Source of the DNA: Pteria penguin
Lineage: Eukaryota > Mollusca > Bivalvia > Pterioida > Pteriidae
Length of the DNA stretch: 64,000 nt
Assembly (NCBI GenBank): GCA_035048485.1
Contig: CM068584.1
Location: 60,513,739-60,577,738, forward strand
Direction of reading: 5' to 3'
The notes below the pieces were generated by a model that made no database searches, was not told the DNA's origin, and saw only the letters and a program-made list of their open reading frames with translations. Position numbers and translations under genes: made by a program. This document shows positions 23,563 through 35,750 of this stretch, piece by piece; within the stretch, counting starts at the first letter, position 1; each line of letters opens with the position of its first letter.

Positions 23563-24400
23563 ACAAGAGGCCCAAATGGGCCTATATCGCTCACCTGAGT
23601 ACCTTGACCTTTGAGAAAGTATAAGTAGGAGGGAACACTCTACACTGAAATTATTTAATCATCACAACTGTCAACTAGATCATCAGCCAAGCAGAATAAA
23701 TTATTGATACATACTTCCATTGGGTAGATGGTTTTGATGATATTACTCGTCTCTGTAAGCTTCAGACCTGAATCAGTTTGTAAAATGACAGAAATCTTTT
23801 TTAACTTACTTTTACCTCTGGTAACACCATCTGTTGAGAGATACTTTTACTAGAGGTCATAAATATTTCATTCTTACCCAGTTTCATCAGAATCCTTCAA
23901 ACCTTCACAAAGAAGAAAATGTAGATATCCAACCCCGTTTTTTTTTTTATAAAAAAAGATGTCTTTGATGTCTAAACGTTAAGATTTTCAAAACAAATTA
24001 CAGTATCAAATTATAATATGAGGATCAAAATAAGTTAAGTCCCTTGTTTTTGCAATGAAATTACTAAGTCCAAAAAGAAAAAGATGTTTTGATGTCTAAA
24101 AGTTAAGATTTTCACAAAAATAACATTATCTGACTGTAACAATTCTATAAAAAAACAAAAAAAAAAAAAATTGCCCCCGATGGGGATTGAACCCACAACC
24201 CTCAGATTCCTTTGAACCTTTCCTTACTACATCAAAATCTTAAAATTTCATAAAGGATCTAAAAATTAAGATATTGATGAAATATTTTCACTGCGGCATT
24301 TTTTGGGTCTAGATATGGTTTATTTAAACCAATTTACAGTATCAAATTATATTATGAGGAGCAAAAATGAGTTATGTCCCTTGTTTTTGCAATGATGCAT
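23563..24400 (+). repeat. Dispersed repeat family C (second copy)
   Basis: It starts ACAAGAGGCCCAAATGGGCC with TATATCGCTCACCTGAGTAC, as at 14308. It contains an internal duplicated block (TCAAATTATAATATGAGGA at about 24004, and near-identical at about 24341). The tRNA-like segment TTGAACCCACAACCCTCAGA lies at about 24189. The internal block duplication distinguishes it from the shorter first copy. Confidence 0.75.
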
Positions 24401-24404
24401 GACA

Positions 24405-24700
24405 GCTAGGTGATTCGGTACCATAGGTCGTGGGTTCGAGTCCCAGACGGGGTTGGTTGGTTGGTTGATTGGTGTTTTACGTCGCTTTCAACAATATTTA
24501 AGTTATATCACGACATGGAAGCAGGAGGTTACCAACCTCTTAAACATAGTGGCGCAACCCGGGAATCGAACCCGGATCGTCGGCGCCGCAAGCCACGCGC
24601 TTAACCACTACACCAAGCCTGCCCCCCCCCCCCCCTCCCCCAGACGGGGAACGAATATAAGTGAAATATAGGGTGCCTTGTTAACTGTAGTGTCTTTGTG
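24405..24700 (+). repeat. tRNA-like sequence interrupted by a family A SINE
   Basis: A plus-strand tRNA-like head (A-box-like TAGGTGATTCGG, B-box GGGTTCGAGTCCC, about 24409-24445) is split by the insertion at 24453-24638. The flanks on both sides carry the direct repeat CCCAGACGGGG (24442-24452 and 24639-24649). Removing the insert restores a continuous tRNA-like start, so this is an older tRNA-derived repeat with a later SINE inside it. It is not a functional tRNA gene: no cloverleaf end is seen. Confidence 0.65.
24453..24638 (-). repeat. tRNA-derived SINE (family A), second copy
   Basis: Minus strand: GGCAGGCTTGGTGTAGTGGT and GGTTCGATTCCC form the pol III boxes, and the tail ends AGCGACGTAAAACACCAATC. 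It is close in sequence to the copy at 18015-18183. An extra C-rich run (24622-24640) lies at its 5' end. The flanking 11-base duplication is described with the host repeat. Confidence 0.9.
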
Positions 24701-24702
24701 CT

Positions 24703-24718
24703 TTATATATATATATAT

Positions 24719-24777
<59 letters not shown>
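24703..24777. repeat. (TA)n microsatellite
   Basis: About 36 TA units with one G interruption near 24720. Confidence 0.95.
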
Positions 24778-24778
<1 letters not shown>

Positions 24779-24779
24779 C

Positions 24780-26740
24780 ACTATTCTACTTCCTTCTTCA
24801 ATATCTATATTTGATTTAGTAATAATACTTCGTTTCAGATAACAATATTATAATGTATTGCTACGCTATGAATCGGGACACCTCGGGCGGGGTTCTTTAT
24901 GTATCATGAAATGATGTGGTAAATTTTCAGATGTTAAATGAATATTAAGATCTATATCTCATCAATCCTTGTTTAATTCTGTAAAAGGATGAGATATTAT
25001 TTCCCCCCAATTTTGGTTAAATATTGATAGTTTTGCATGAAAAAACCAAACGCTCCAACGGCCAATGCATTTTGTATAGGTTTTCAGAAAATCATACTCT
25101 TCAAAACTTCAAAATCTCCGTTGGGTGACAAACTCATATCTGGAATATGGACTATTTGGATTTCTTTGAGAGTCCACTTTGCCTCATTGAGTCTTTTGGT
25201 GGTGAAGGTCATGCAATCCATTCTCACAGGTGAAAGCCTTATCCATGCTGTTACCCACGGTAATGGTGATAATTCATATAAATTGTCACCAACATGAGGT
25301 CACTATATAAGTAGTCTAGGACTATAGCATTGTACCAACCTTTGCATTGTGCATAGAGTCAAGGGACGGATATTTATTATTTATACATATTAATTCTAAT
25401 CACAATTTACGCTAGTATCAAATGCCGATATGTAACAAATGAACTGCATATTAACAAACGTATTATTTCATTCAGAATCATTTCTTTGCACTGCATATTT
25501 TCACAGGAGGGCGAAATGTTTAAAACTTAAATAAAAAGGGGTCGAGTTGTTTATTAAATTATAAGTAATATTCATGCACATATATGTATGTGTATATATC
25601 TCATATATCTTCCCCAACAATGAAATCTACAATAAACATAGAAGTCACCTGTTATATAAACGTTTAAAAAAAATAATAAAACACCCGATGTTTGTATTCT
25701 CAAAAGCACTGGCTCAAACTTACTAGGCAAGGAAATAAATTTTGTTTCAAGTGCTTGATAATTCTTTGTTTTATAAATGCATAACCTTTTCAAGTCAAGA
25801 AATAAGTATAATTTTTAAAGAATACAGCAGTCATATCGAGTTGCATAGCAATAGGGTCTGTAAGTCTCGGCATGCGATCCATGTGATTTCATGAGATAAG
25901 CTCACTTTGGGTACCTGACCCACTTGCAATGACATGCAAACATGTTGTTTATAAACAATTTTATGACTTGCTAAACATTGAAAACATCATGACTCTTTAA
26001 TACATAATAAACAAAATCAAAAGGTAAACAAATGTGGCAAATACTTGAATATTAAAATGAATTTCACAGAATTCACCTACTGGGCAGCTGTAGACTTAGG
26101 ACCCTGAAACAGTATTTTCCGCTCTTTTTGAAGCATAAATGAGGAACCCATTCTGGAGAATAAAAGTAAAAGTAAATAGACTTACAGACTCTACTGATAA
26201 ACATTAGTGTAAAAGTACATAAACAGCAACCATAATGCTTTCAGCTTAGAAGTGTATCAGAAATTAAAGACACAAGTCAATTCTCAAAGCCATATAAATC
26301 CAAAATTAGTAATCTAAAATTTTCAACCCTTTTAAACCAGAAATAATGGAATTTATAAACATACTACAGGTATAACATCAAATATTTTAAAACATACATG
26401 TCTCACATAAAACTCTTAATGTACTCTAGAGGGGACAGTTAGAACTAACGAATTAGAAGTTTGGCACATGCTTGGGACAAGAAAGTGGACATTTTTATAA
26501 CAATTATTATGCACAAGAACTTGCATCAATGTAAACAATGCCAACAATGCCATTGCAGTGAGCTATAAAATATCTTGTAAAATGAATACTAAAACAGAAA
26601 AAAACACCTTTCAGTATCAAGTACACAACACAACCTTTTTATATACACGGAAAATAAAAAAGCAATGTAAATTTTAACAACATATATATATTCGTAAACT
26701 GCAATCATTTTGACTGAAGAAGCTCTACAGGTAAAAAACA
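24780..26740. other. Gap, nothing recognised
   Basis: AT-rich DNA with only short unassigned ORFs (for example 25037-25297, plus strand, which I do not recognise). No splice-compatible chain of exons is seen. Confidence 0.45.
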
Positions 26741-26749
26741 TACGAAAAA

Positions 26750-27080
26750 TTATGTGTCTCAGGGCTACAGACTAGATAACTAAGTAACTAATAATAAAAC
26801 AAAACAAGAAATACAACATGATGCACCTCAGGAATGCAATACTAACTATAAAAGCAAGTACCGTAACTAATGAAACAAAACCAGAAATACAAAATGCCTC
26901 TCAAAGCTACAATACTGACTAGAAAATCAAGTACCATAAGTAATAAAACAAAATGAAAAAAAAAAACCCAAAATATTGGTCTCAAAATTACAACACTGAC
27001 TAGAAAATCAAGTACTGCAAGTAATAAAACAAAACCAGAAATTCAAAATGATGCATCTCAGGGTTGCAATACTTATTTGA
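26750..27080. repeat. Imperfect minisatellite, ~77-bp period
   Basis: About four diverged units, each with an AATAAAACAAAACCAGAAAT-like start (about 26794, 26872, 26943 and 27023) and a CTCA...AATACTGACTAGAAAATCAA body. It lies just beyond the stop codon of the OB-fold-like gene, so it may be transcribed in its 3' UTR. Confidence 0.75.
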
Positions 27081-27173
27081 AAACTTTAAGTCGGTTGTCA
27101 ATGGCAACAACACCAAGGATGTTTATTACACAAACTCACTATAGTTTCGTCCTAGCTATCTACAAAGGAAAAA

Positions 27174-30100
27174 TTATTCATTGACTTTATGGATTGATAT
27201 TATTAAATTGTCTTTCACTGACACTTTGCACAGCATTGGGAACTTTGCCAAGACAGTTTCCTCCATTTCTTCTGCCTCGCAAGACAGGAACTGTGCCAGG
27301 GTTGGTTTTCCTATTACGTATTCAGGATAGTCATTTCCATCCTGGGCTGTCAGATGATAGTCCTGGTCTCCTACACTGTAGGCAATGAACTCCAGGTTCA
27401 AAAATTCTTCAGGACTCTCTATCTTCTGAAATTACAGAGGTGTAAAATTAATATTCAGGATTTGTAACTTATTTGAATTCACACATTCTATAAACTAAAC
27501 AAAGTGCAACAAAGGATTCTCAAACTAAACTAAGTGCAACAAAGGATTCTCAAAATTAGCCAGCAATCTGTCTATTCACAGATCTGCGCCAGCTTCTTTG
27601 TAATCATCAAAGGTTAATCATGTAATGTGTGTCATGAATTCTCAGATTATCCAGCTACTTCTCTGAAAGATCTTCCTGCTCTATATTACTGTATACAGGG
27701 AAATTTTCGCCATGTCGCCCTGTCTGATGTGGGCAAATTTTAAATGGGGCAAATTGTTTTTAACTATATATTACTCTAGGGAAGGTTACAACAGAGGGCA
27801 GATTCAAGACGAACAAATTCCTTTTTTAAGTCAGATATGGGCAAAAATAAAACAGGGCGAATTCAAAGCTGTATACAGTATTATGAGAACCCTGCAATAC
27901 CGTAGACTGCAAAGGAGCTGTTACCATAAGGGGAGGGAACTGCCCAGTTTAGGGTTGAAAATTCAAAATACAGATAGTGGCAAAAGTAATATATTTAACT
28001 GCTGACCTAACTGGTAGCCGTTGATAATTCGGAAAAATAATGCAAAAATAAGCTAATAAGGGAGATAATCGAGTCAAACACTAGATTTTTATTACTAAAT
28101 CAACGGAAAAAAGGAAAGTGTTGAAAAACATCATTCCCATCTCGGTACAAAACGACACTTATACCATAGATATGTACTCACGTAACAAATATTCTGTCCA
28201 AGTGGGGACTTGTACTGAGGTATGTACTCATGTAACAAATAATCTGTCCAAGTGGGGACTTGTACTGAGGTATGTACTCATGTAACAAATATTCTGTCAA
28301 AGTGGGGACTTGTACTGAGGGGGGGGGGGGGGGATGATGTTCCACAGCCAAAAAATGAAAAAAAGAAGGCGGGCTCCATAAAAGAATTCCCAATCATGCT
28401 ATATTTCCAACAATAACAAACACAGCCAAAATACACATGCATTAAACAATAACAAATCCCTCAGAAGTCAAAGAAACAACTTTCCTTCTCTAAATAAGTA
28501 AATTCCAAGAGTGTTAATTTCTTTTTCGTGCCGCAAGCTGCTTTACGCTTGGAGACGAGGCACCCCACCCGCATTTAATGCCACCGCAATATGAAAATAA
28601 ATGTCCACCTGCTAACGAAATATCATCTTTGGGTTTGGATTACATTATATTTTTAATTTACACAAAAATAATTTGCTTTATATTTATTCTGTTGGAGATA
28701 TTCTGATTTGAAATCTGCAAATTTTTCACACCTTATCGTGATTGCTCCTTTATGTGATTAAGAAATAGATTTTAACAAGCACATTCGAAGCAAGTATAAA
28801 GTATACCTGAAGTTGCGAAGCATTAACTACATAAATTGATGTTGTAAATTACCGTAATAATTGACTTCCAGGTAGTTGATAAGGAAGCCTCATCGTTATA
28901 CAGGTTTGTGTTTACATTTGTCACTTCAACCCATTTGCCAACTCCAACGTTAGTCTTTGCCAGGTCCCTCCATAGTGTGACGCGACACTTTCCTGTTCCA
29001 TCTTTAATGGTGATATCTTTGATGGGGGTAGCCTTTTGTTTCACCCGCACTGTTCGTTCCATTTCTTCCTTCAATGTTTATACGAAAAATATAGAGAATG
29101 ACAATCCAATAATTCTGAGATACATTATTACATGTATTGATGGTACAAATTAAGTTTCTATTAACACTTCAAATAGGCTCATTCTTTCATATTGTTACCT
29201 GCAATGAGAATTGAATTTACACACCATCTTATCATAAGGAACATTTATGCCAAAAATGAAGTTCTTAACTAATGTTGTTTAGGAAATATGGCCCAAACAA
29301 GAAAACTTCATCAAAGTCTACAGTGACCTTGACAGTGTAGGTAAGACCTTGAGTCAAAATCCTGACCATGCTGAACATTTGCGCCAAGAATAAAGTTGTT
29401 AACATGAGTCATGTGGGAAACATGGTTGTTAATGCGAGTCATGTAGGAAACATGGTAAAGATAAGAAAATTTCATCAAAGTCTACAATGATCTTGACATT
29501 GGGTCAAGGTCAGGACACACTCAGACACCTTTAGGAACATTTATACAAAGCGAGAAGTTGTTAACTTAAGTCATGTAGGAAATATTGCCTGGACAATAAA
29601 ACTTCATCCAAGTCTAAAGTGACCTTGACATTGTAGATATGACCTTGGATCAAGGTCACGACACAGGGTCTCATCATGAGGAACAATTGTGCCAAGAATG
29701 AAGTTGATAACATATGTTGTGCAGAAAATACAACACAGACGATTCAAACATGTGCTTCAGATGTCAAAAATGCATCAAAAATTTGATTACGGAATGGAAC
29801 AAAGAGTAGGAACACTTCTTTACACATCCCTCTAGATCCCTCAGAACCACTTAATTTTTCATTTCATGCAGCGCACCTGAAGAAGAAGTTGCTCAAAGAG
29901 GGGTATCCTTTTTTGCCTTTTTTCATGCACTACAGCGCTACCTAGAGGCAGACTGACACCAAAGTAAGAACACTTGTGAGGGACCACAAGTACTTCATTG
30001 CTACCGAGTTTCATGAAAATCCGTTGGAGCCGTTCTGAAGAAGAAGTCGAAAACGTTAAACTTTAAAGTCCAGCATCGATGACTGCCAGACGGCCCGCTA

Positions 30101-30843
30101 TGACAATAGCTCAGTTGAGCTTAAAAAATAACTGGCAGTTTCATTTGATATTATTTCTTCGTTGAACCATGTTTCAAATTCCTATAAACCAATTTAAACT
30201 TATTTGTGCATGACTTCTGTTAATATCATTCAATAAAATCATATCAACTGAACTTCTCCCAAGGGAAAGCATGTCAAACAAGCATACATGTAGCAAAGCA
30301 AACTAGACTTGTCTGCATAGCAAGACCACCCCTACCCCAGCTTGTATGCAAGAAAATGACATTTCCCTGCAGGGGGGTATAATGAAGTAAAATTTTCCTT
30401 ACTGAAACTATTTGTCCTCTGGTGGTTGACATTGTCTTCACAGGAGACATTTTGGCCTCCCTGATAGTCTTCGTCTCTGCTGGAGGTGGATTCAGTATCA
30501 ACTTTGCCTTTGCCTCCAGTTGTTCTGGTACTTCCAAGTCTTTTGTCCTGGATACCCTGGTTTGCTTTGTTATAACCACAGCTTTCACTGGGTCAGTCTT
30601 TGTTATTGAATTCAAAATGAGAACAGTGGCACCTTCTCTCAGATCCTTAAGCTTCGTCATATCATATAACTGACCTTTCACAGCAACTGACTTATCTGCC
30701 AGGCCCAAGGTAACGATCTGCCGGTCCTCCCCACTGGTATTGGTATAGTTTGTTATACCTGAAACAGCACACACATTAGCCGTTATTGGCCTCTTGTACG
30801 GTCCGTCCCTCAAATCTTTCAGGGCTGCCTCCAATGTTGCCAT
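27174..30843 (-). CDS. Probable OB-fold nucleic-acid-binding protein (302 aa, three coding exons)
   Basis: The exons (minus strand) are 30843-30403, 29068-28853 and 27425-27174, with phase-0 GT-AG introns; 147 + 72 + 83 codons and a stop give 302 aa. An acceptor-like TTTTCTTGCAG lies just before the start codon, so a 5' non-coding exon is likely. Residues 1-110 (PITANVCAVSG, IVTLGLADKSVAVKGQLYD, GATVLILNSI) and 148-219 (ITIKDGTGKCRVTLWRDLA, GKWVEVTNVNTN) have the strand pattern of two OB folds, as in RPA-type single-strand-binding proteins. The C-terminal 83 residues contain LAQFLSCEAEEMEETVLAKF and are unassigned. It lies downstream of the Helentron on the same strand. Some Helitrons carry RPA-like genes, so it may be a passenger, but a host gene is equally possible. 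Unlike the Helentron it shows no disruption. Confidence 0.7.
28171..28333. repeat. 50-bp tandem repeat, three copies, plus G run
   Basis: Three units start at 28171, 28221 and 28271 with TATGTACTCA(C/T)GTAACAAAT and end GGGGACTTGTACTGAGG, with only a few differences. A run of 14-15 G follows at 28319-28333. It lies in intron 2 of the OB-fold-like gene. The exact spacing and lack of unique spacers rule out a CRISPR array. Confidence 0.95.
29225..29725. repeat. Imperfect tandem repeat in intron 1 of the OB-fold-like gene
   Basis: About three to four diverged units with AAGTTGTTAAC, (A/G)AGTCATGTAGGAAA, CTTCATC(A/C)AAGTCTA and AGTGACCTTGACATTGTAG order. A small local duplication (GAGTCATGT(G/A)GGAAACATGG twice) lies at 29405-29456. 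Confidence 0.7.
29780..30125. repeat. 3' part of dispersed repeat family C
   Basis: ACACTTCTTTACACATCCCT matches the end of the copy in intron 2 of the fusion gene (about 14850). The block continues with TTCATGAAAATCCGTTGGAG and ends GACAATAGCTCAGTTGAGCT, a short palindrome-like end. Confidence 0.6.
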
Positions 30844-30861
30844 TTTACTGCAAGAAAACAA

Positions 30862-31729
30862 GAATTCTTTGAAACATCTATCTTCACAGACGACTTTCTT
30901 TTCACTTATGTGTGATGTTCACTAGGATACAAACTTATTTTTAACAAAATGATGCAAGTTCCCAAAAAGCCAACAAGGATGTTCCATAGGTAACGGGAAC
31001 TCAATGTTAAAATACCAAAATCTTCACTTAAAAGGTCAAATGAAATGTAACCAGGAAACCAATTTCTATAAACAGACTATTTTACCCTAAACCCAACAAC
31101 GATGATCCTAAGGTAATATATAAAAGTTTCAGCTAGATACATATATTTACAATTTGCAGGATACTCAAAAATTGTTTTATTTTAGAAGAGATTATTAGGT
31201 TATTAACGTCTAATCTGTCTTAAACCAGTATATTAAATTTAAACAACTAACCAATTTAACAGAGAGTACGGGATGTACAAATGCTAGAACATTTGAAATA
31301 TTTTCAAGATCCAGCCCAAGCAAATGCAGTTTTGTACAATTTTTTAAGTCAACAGAAGTAAAAACAAGAGTGTTCAAGGAACATGTGTATCGCCTGCAGC
31401 TGACTTTTTCAAAAGTTTGAAAGACAGCAGGATGGACGGATTGATAGACAGACAACAGAAAAGTGATCCCCAAGTATCTCCCTGCTACGCAGGCGACACA
31501 AACGGTAAATGGACAAACACAAAAAGAGTTGGTTTTGAATGTTTGTGGTGTCATTATTTTACTATCTCAAATGTTATTTTACTATCTCAAAGGTCAGTAG
31601 CCCATATTCTTAACTTGTTGGTTAGATAAGCAAATATATCTGTAAATCACGTGTCCATTCATTTTGGTACATGTATGCATATTAATTCCAGCTATAAGGT
31701 GCACTTACATGCAACACATTTCAAAATAA
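30862..31729. other. Gap between OB-fold-like gene and Helentron
   Basis: AT-rich; nothing coding is recognised. A 20-base tandem duplication (TTATTTTACTATCTCAAA unit) lies at about 31553-31591. If the Helentron 3' terminus is here, its hairpin is not evident to me. Confidence 0.4.
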
Positions 31730-32641
31730 TTAGCAAAGGGAGAGGGCTACAAATACAGGTTTATGATCTGAGAAATAGGATTCTAATGTGCCACAAGATT
31801 TTATGATGGTTTCACTGACATTTGTATATATATGATCTATGCATGACATAGAGTCGGTAGTACTAGTTGTGATTAGTTGACGCAAAGAAAACCTATCACC
31901 AAGCATTTTTGAAATCTGTTCAGACTTCTTGAGGTCTATATTGAAATCACCCATTGCAATAACTGGCTTTGTGAAATCCAAAGTTGAGGACTGACTGAGA
32001 GACTTGAATATAAATTCAAATAGTTTAACAGAAGCCAACCTCGGTGGACAGTACACAAAACAAAGCTGCAGAGGAAAATCACAAATCATCGTAAGCCCAA
32101 TCATTATTTCCACATTTTGCAAATTCTTTGGACTGAAAGCTGTTGAGCACTTTGTATATACAACCATGCCATGATGAGGTCGCACTCCATCCGCATCACT
32201 TCCTTCAGAATCATTTCTGTGCATTGTAAAACTGAGCATGGCATTATCTTCCATTGTGTCGTTTCCCTGATGCCGGGTTTCTGAAAATGCCAAAATATCA
32301 GCCCCAACTAAATTCATATCTTCTTTGATATCTGAGATATGCAAATGTAAAGATCTACAATTATGATAGACTATTTTCACAACATCCTGAGCAAAATTGT
32401 ACAGTAGAGGAACAGACAATGATATTTGGCAGTCTGTTCGTAATCTGTTCATTTCTTCTTGTACTGCACATGAAATGGAAATATTCTTATCATTTAGTTC
32501 TTTTATGTACACCGATGATATATTTGTCACACGACTAAGGGCAACATAATGCATATGTTCTATTTTTCTGTTCCCAAAGTGAATGACAGCACCAGACAAG
32601 GTTGAACCCTGGGATTTATGGACCGTTTTAGCAGCAGCCAA
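31730..32641 (-). pseudogene. Helentron: helicase C-terminus and EEP endonuclease
   Basis: The piece begins AAAKTVHKSQG (helicase motif V) and YVALSRV (motif VI), the end of the Pif1-like domain. An endonuclease/exonuclease/phosphatase domain follows, starting at HNCRSLHLHISDIKEDMN, with ILAFSETR, GDFNID, CIDHIYTN and the final SDHKPVFVAL. These are the usual active-site stations (N, E, D-x-N, D-H, S-D-H). The domain is complete and ends at a stop, so this part is intact. It is out of frame with the helicase piece upstream: the reading frame changes at about 32740, where a W-T-P-I segment appears in the second frame. Confidence 0.85.
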
Positions 32642-32678
32642 ACAAACAGGAAACTGTCTTCGTGTGATGAAGAAAGAT

Positions 32679-34091
32679 TTATAATAATAATTGAATTGGA
32701 ACTTTCGAGTGACCTCCAGAATTGGTGTCCATGTTCTTGAAACTATTGTTATACAGATGTGCTAGCGAGTTCCTGCATGCTCTTCCAATGTTGCTATCAT
32801 CATACTGTACCCAAACTATACTACACCGTATTGAATTTGACACCCGGAAATCCAACTTCTTAACTGTACATGGTGTACCATTGGTTATTCCATCTGATAC
32901 ATCTATGTTGATGCATAACTCTGAAGGTAAATTTTCAGCCAATTTCAAGTATTTGGCTAGTCCTTTCGTCTTTGAACAGTCATCAGGAATTTTGGATAGG
33001 ATCTTTCTTTTAAGAGGGTCAGGTATACTGCCAGATACAGAATCAATTGCTTCCACCACAGTTTTCTTGTCATTGCTTAGACTTTCAAACAAAGCACCAT
33101 TATGGACTGCTACCTCACGTCTTGTTGTAAACAAATGAGGTAAACATACTTCTTCGTTGCTATTTTCATGACCAGAAAGCCTAGCTCTCAAATCCTCAAT
33201 ATCTGAGTGTGTATGTTCACCTTCTCGTAGTCGATTAAGAAGTCGTGCAAAATCCAGGTCGTTCCTTTGGCGCATGATCTCATCCAACTCAAACAGTTGG
33301 AAGTATTCTTTCCATATGTTTGTAGCTAGAGACTGAATGTTATCTTCCCTAGTAAAATCTTTAAATATCCAGGAATCCATAACTGGTTTCAGCTGGAACA
33401 AATCTCCAAAAGCTATCACAAAGACTCCACCAAAAGGTTTCAGAGTTCCCATAATTTCTTGTAAACGAAGATTTATAAAATCAAACATCCTTTTGCCAAC
33501 CATTGAGATCTCATCTATAAAAACAACTTTCAGTGACTTGAATTTTGTTTGAAATGAACTAAGCTGTTGCATATCTAACGGTTTGAAGTTGAAACCTTGA
33601 TCTGCAGGAATACAATAAGCAGAATGAATTGTTAAACCACCTACATGGTAAGCAGCTTTACCAGTTGGAGCGCAAATCAGAACACTCATGTCATCCAGAT
33701 TTTGTCCAACTTTGTGTGAGTAAAATTTGACTAGTGACTGATAAAGTGCCTTCAGCAGAACACTTTTGCCTACACCAGCTCCACCAGAAAGAAAGATGTA
33801 TATTGGGTCAGCTTGTGTTTTGAGCCAGTGAAGTACATGGTAGAAAAACTCCTTTTGCTTTTTGTTTAAGTGTTGAATAAGAGACCTGTAGTCAGTATCA
33901 CACATCTCCTGTTGCAGTTGTTCCTCTTGCCCAGAGATATGTATCCTAGCACTTGCAGCAAAATCTAAGGCGATGTCATATTGACAATCTCCTGGATCGA
34001 AGCATCCATGTTCCTTGTATAACCTACTACCCTCAAGCAAGTCTTGTTCTTCTTGATGCTGCATTTCACTTACCACTGCATTATTTTCTTA
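32679..34091 (-). pseudogene. Helentron: Pif1-like helicase domain
   Basis: SF1B helicase stations are in order: Walker A GGAGVGKSVLL, Walker B VVFIDEISMVGKR, motif III FGDLFQLKPV and the LDEIMRQ segment. The domain unwinds DNA during rolling-circle transfer. The stretch is in the same frame as the Rep piece upstream, separated only by one TAA at 34091-34089, so a single nonsense change splits an otherwise continuous Rep-helicase frame. Motifs V and VI lie in the next frame, after a frameshift near 32740. Confidence 0.88.
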
Positions 34092-35750
34092 TGTAGCTTC
34101 AATGGAAAATTCTTGTGCAAGGTGTGAAATGTCAATTGTGTGTTCACATACATAATTCTGTCTTTTTGACTCTATAGTTTCTCTCAGTTCACAAAATCGC
34201 TCCTCATAAGAGGTGCAATTACCTTTCAGTTGGTTTTCATTCCTCCAAGGTACATAAAGCATCAACATCTCTCTGTAGTAATTTTCAGAATCATGGTCTT
34301 TGTTAAAAACTACAGAATAAATGCAACGAGCTTTTCTTCGTCTGACAATAACCGACCCATCACATGCAAAATGCTCTTCGGTCATCACATCCATTGAATC
34401 AGAATTATTGCTAATAGGATCATCACAGACATCTTCTTCATAAAAGGTCTCTGGTAGATCACCTGCAAAATCTTTCTCTTCGGGAATGACTGTTTGCCTA
34501 TTTGCGGCAAATTTTACATTATAGAGAGAAACAAAATCTGCAAGACAGCAACTGTTCAAAGACTTTGGCCTACGTTGATATCTCTTGATTTTGTTGTCTG
34601 ATTCAATAGAAGTAGAGTCTTTCGGCAGAATTTTAAGATCAACCAACGGCTTTATTAATACAACACGTTCATTTTCTGGATTGGTATCAATGTATACAAT
34701 TTCCCCCGAGGCTCGTCTAAGTGGCATTTGCAAAAGCAAATATGCAGCCTCCTGACTACCGATTTCAACATGTGTAAGAAAGGTATTTCCAATTTTTCGC
34801 CTTTGCTGGCGAATGTCGCTGTTTTTCTTCACTTCACTGCAGGCTTCACCCAGCAACTTTGACATTCCACGCTGACCTTTTGAAATATACGAGACTACAT
34901 ATGCTGCACAAGCAAATGGATCAAGGATAAATTGGATATCCATGTTTGCTTCCCAGCTCTTCAGCAATACTTCATTGTAACTGTTGATCCGAATTTCTGA
35001 CACACTCCTTTTCAAAAATACCTTTGAAATACCTGAAGGTAAACTGGATCTTACTGCAAGTATATAATCTTCATATGAAATTTCAAGCGTGTTCAAGAAT
35101 TCCTGGAGTGTCATGCTGACATCAGTGCCAATTTTCATTGATTCAAGTGACTGCATGATTTTTTTGTAATTCTGTTTTGCGCTTTCTTCATTTTCACTCG
35201 AGTCTGGTAATGAGTCAAGTACCACTGTCTTATCAATTGGAGGTTGCGGAAATCCGAAACGACACACTGGTTGACCTTTCTTTCGACAAGTTTTTGCATG
35301 ACGGCGAGTCTGGTAATTTATCAAGCACTCCATGGTAGCATTTTTGTAACAAGAAATGTGTTTGTCAATGAATGCAGCCACATCAGAATTTGTATGTGTT
35401 AAGGTTGTTGGTGCATTTTCTATCCAAACAAGCATGTGTATGTGTGGTGACCCACGTTGCTGAAATTCCACCCTATAGAAATAGTCTTTTATGGTACCAA
35501 TTGGTTTACTATCATGATTTAACACATTGGTCAAAAATATCTGCACTCTGTGGTCAAAGTATCGTGCACAGGTAACAGGGTCTGACTTGATGAGATTGCA
35601 TTTCTCATTCCATGTTAGATGTGCTAACTCATCATCAGTGCATGTTCGTTTATAATGCAATTTGTAGAGTGAGCGTAATAAGGGAATCCACTTTGTTTCT
35701 GCTGCAGAAAAGGAGCAAAACCATGTAGGAATACCTAACTGTTTTATCAT
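34089..35750 (-). pseudogene. Helentron: HUH Rep domain
   Basis: In the 553-codon open stretch the histidines of the HUH motif lie in SPHIHMLVW (H103 and H105, about 35444). The two-tyrosine motif is AYVVSYISKG (Y284 and Y288). The tyrosines nick DNA and stay attached to the 5' end; the histidines bind the metal ion. The zinc-like segment CRKKGQPVCRFGFP lies between them, as in other Helitron Reps. The last part (ISHLAQEFSIEAT) runs to the TAA that separates it from the helicase. Upstream the frame changes in an A8 run at 35763-35770. Confidence 0.88.

Noticed and set aside
24405..24452. tRNA gene
   Set aside because: Only A/B boxes are seen; no cloverleaf acceptor stem, and the same boxes occur in dispersed SINEs.
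25037..25297. 86-codon plus-strand ORF
   Set aside because: No recognisable domain and no neighbouring exon.
28171..28320. CRISPR-like repeated units
   Set aside because: Only three head-to-tail 50-base copies, no spacers, eukaryotic context.
30422..30673. 83-codon plus-strand ORF with hydrophobic residues
   Set aside because: It is the antisense shadow of exon 1 of the OB-fold-like gene.
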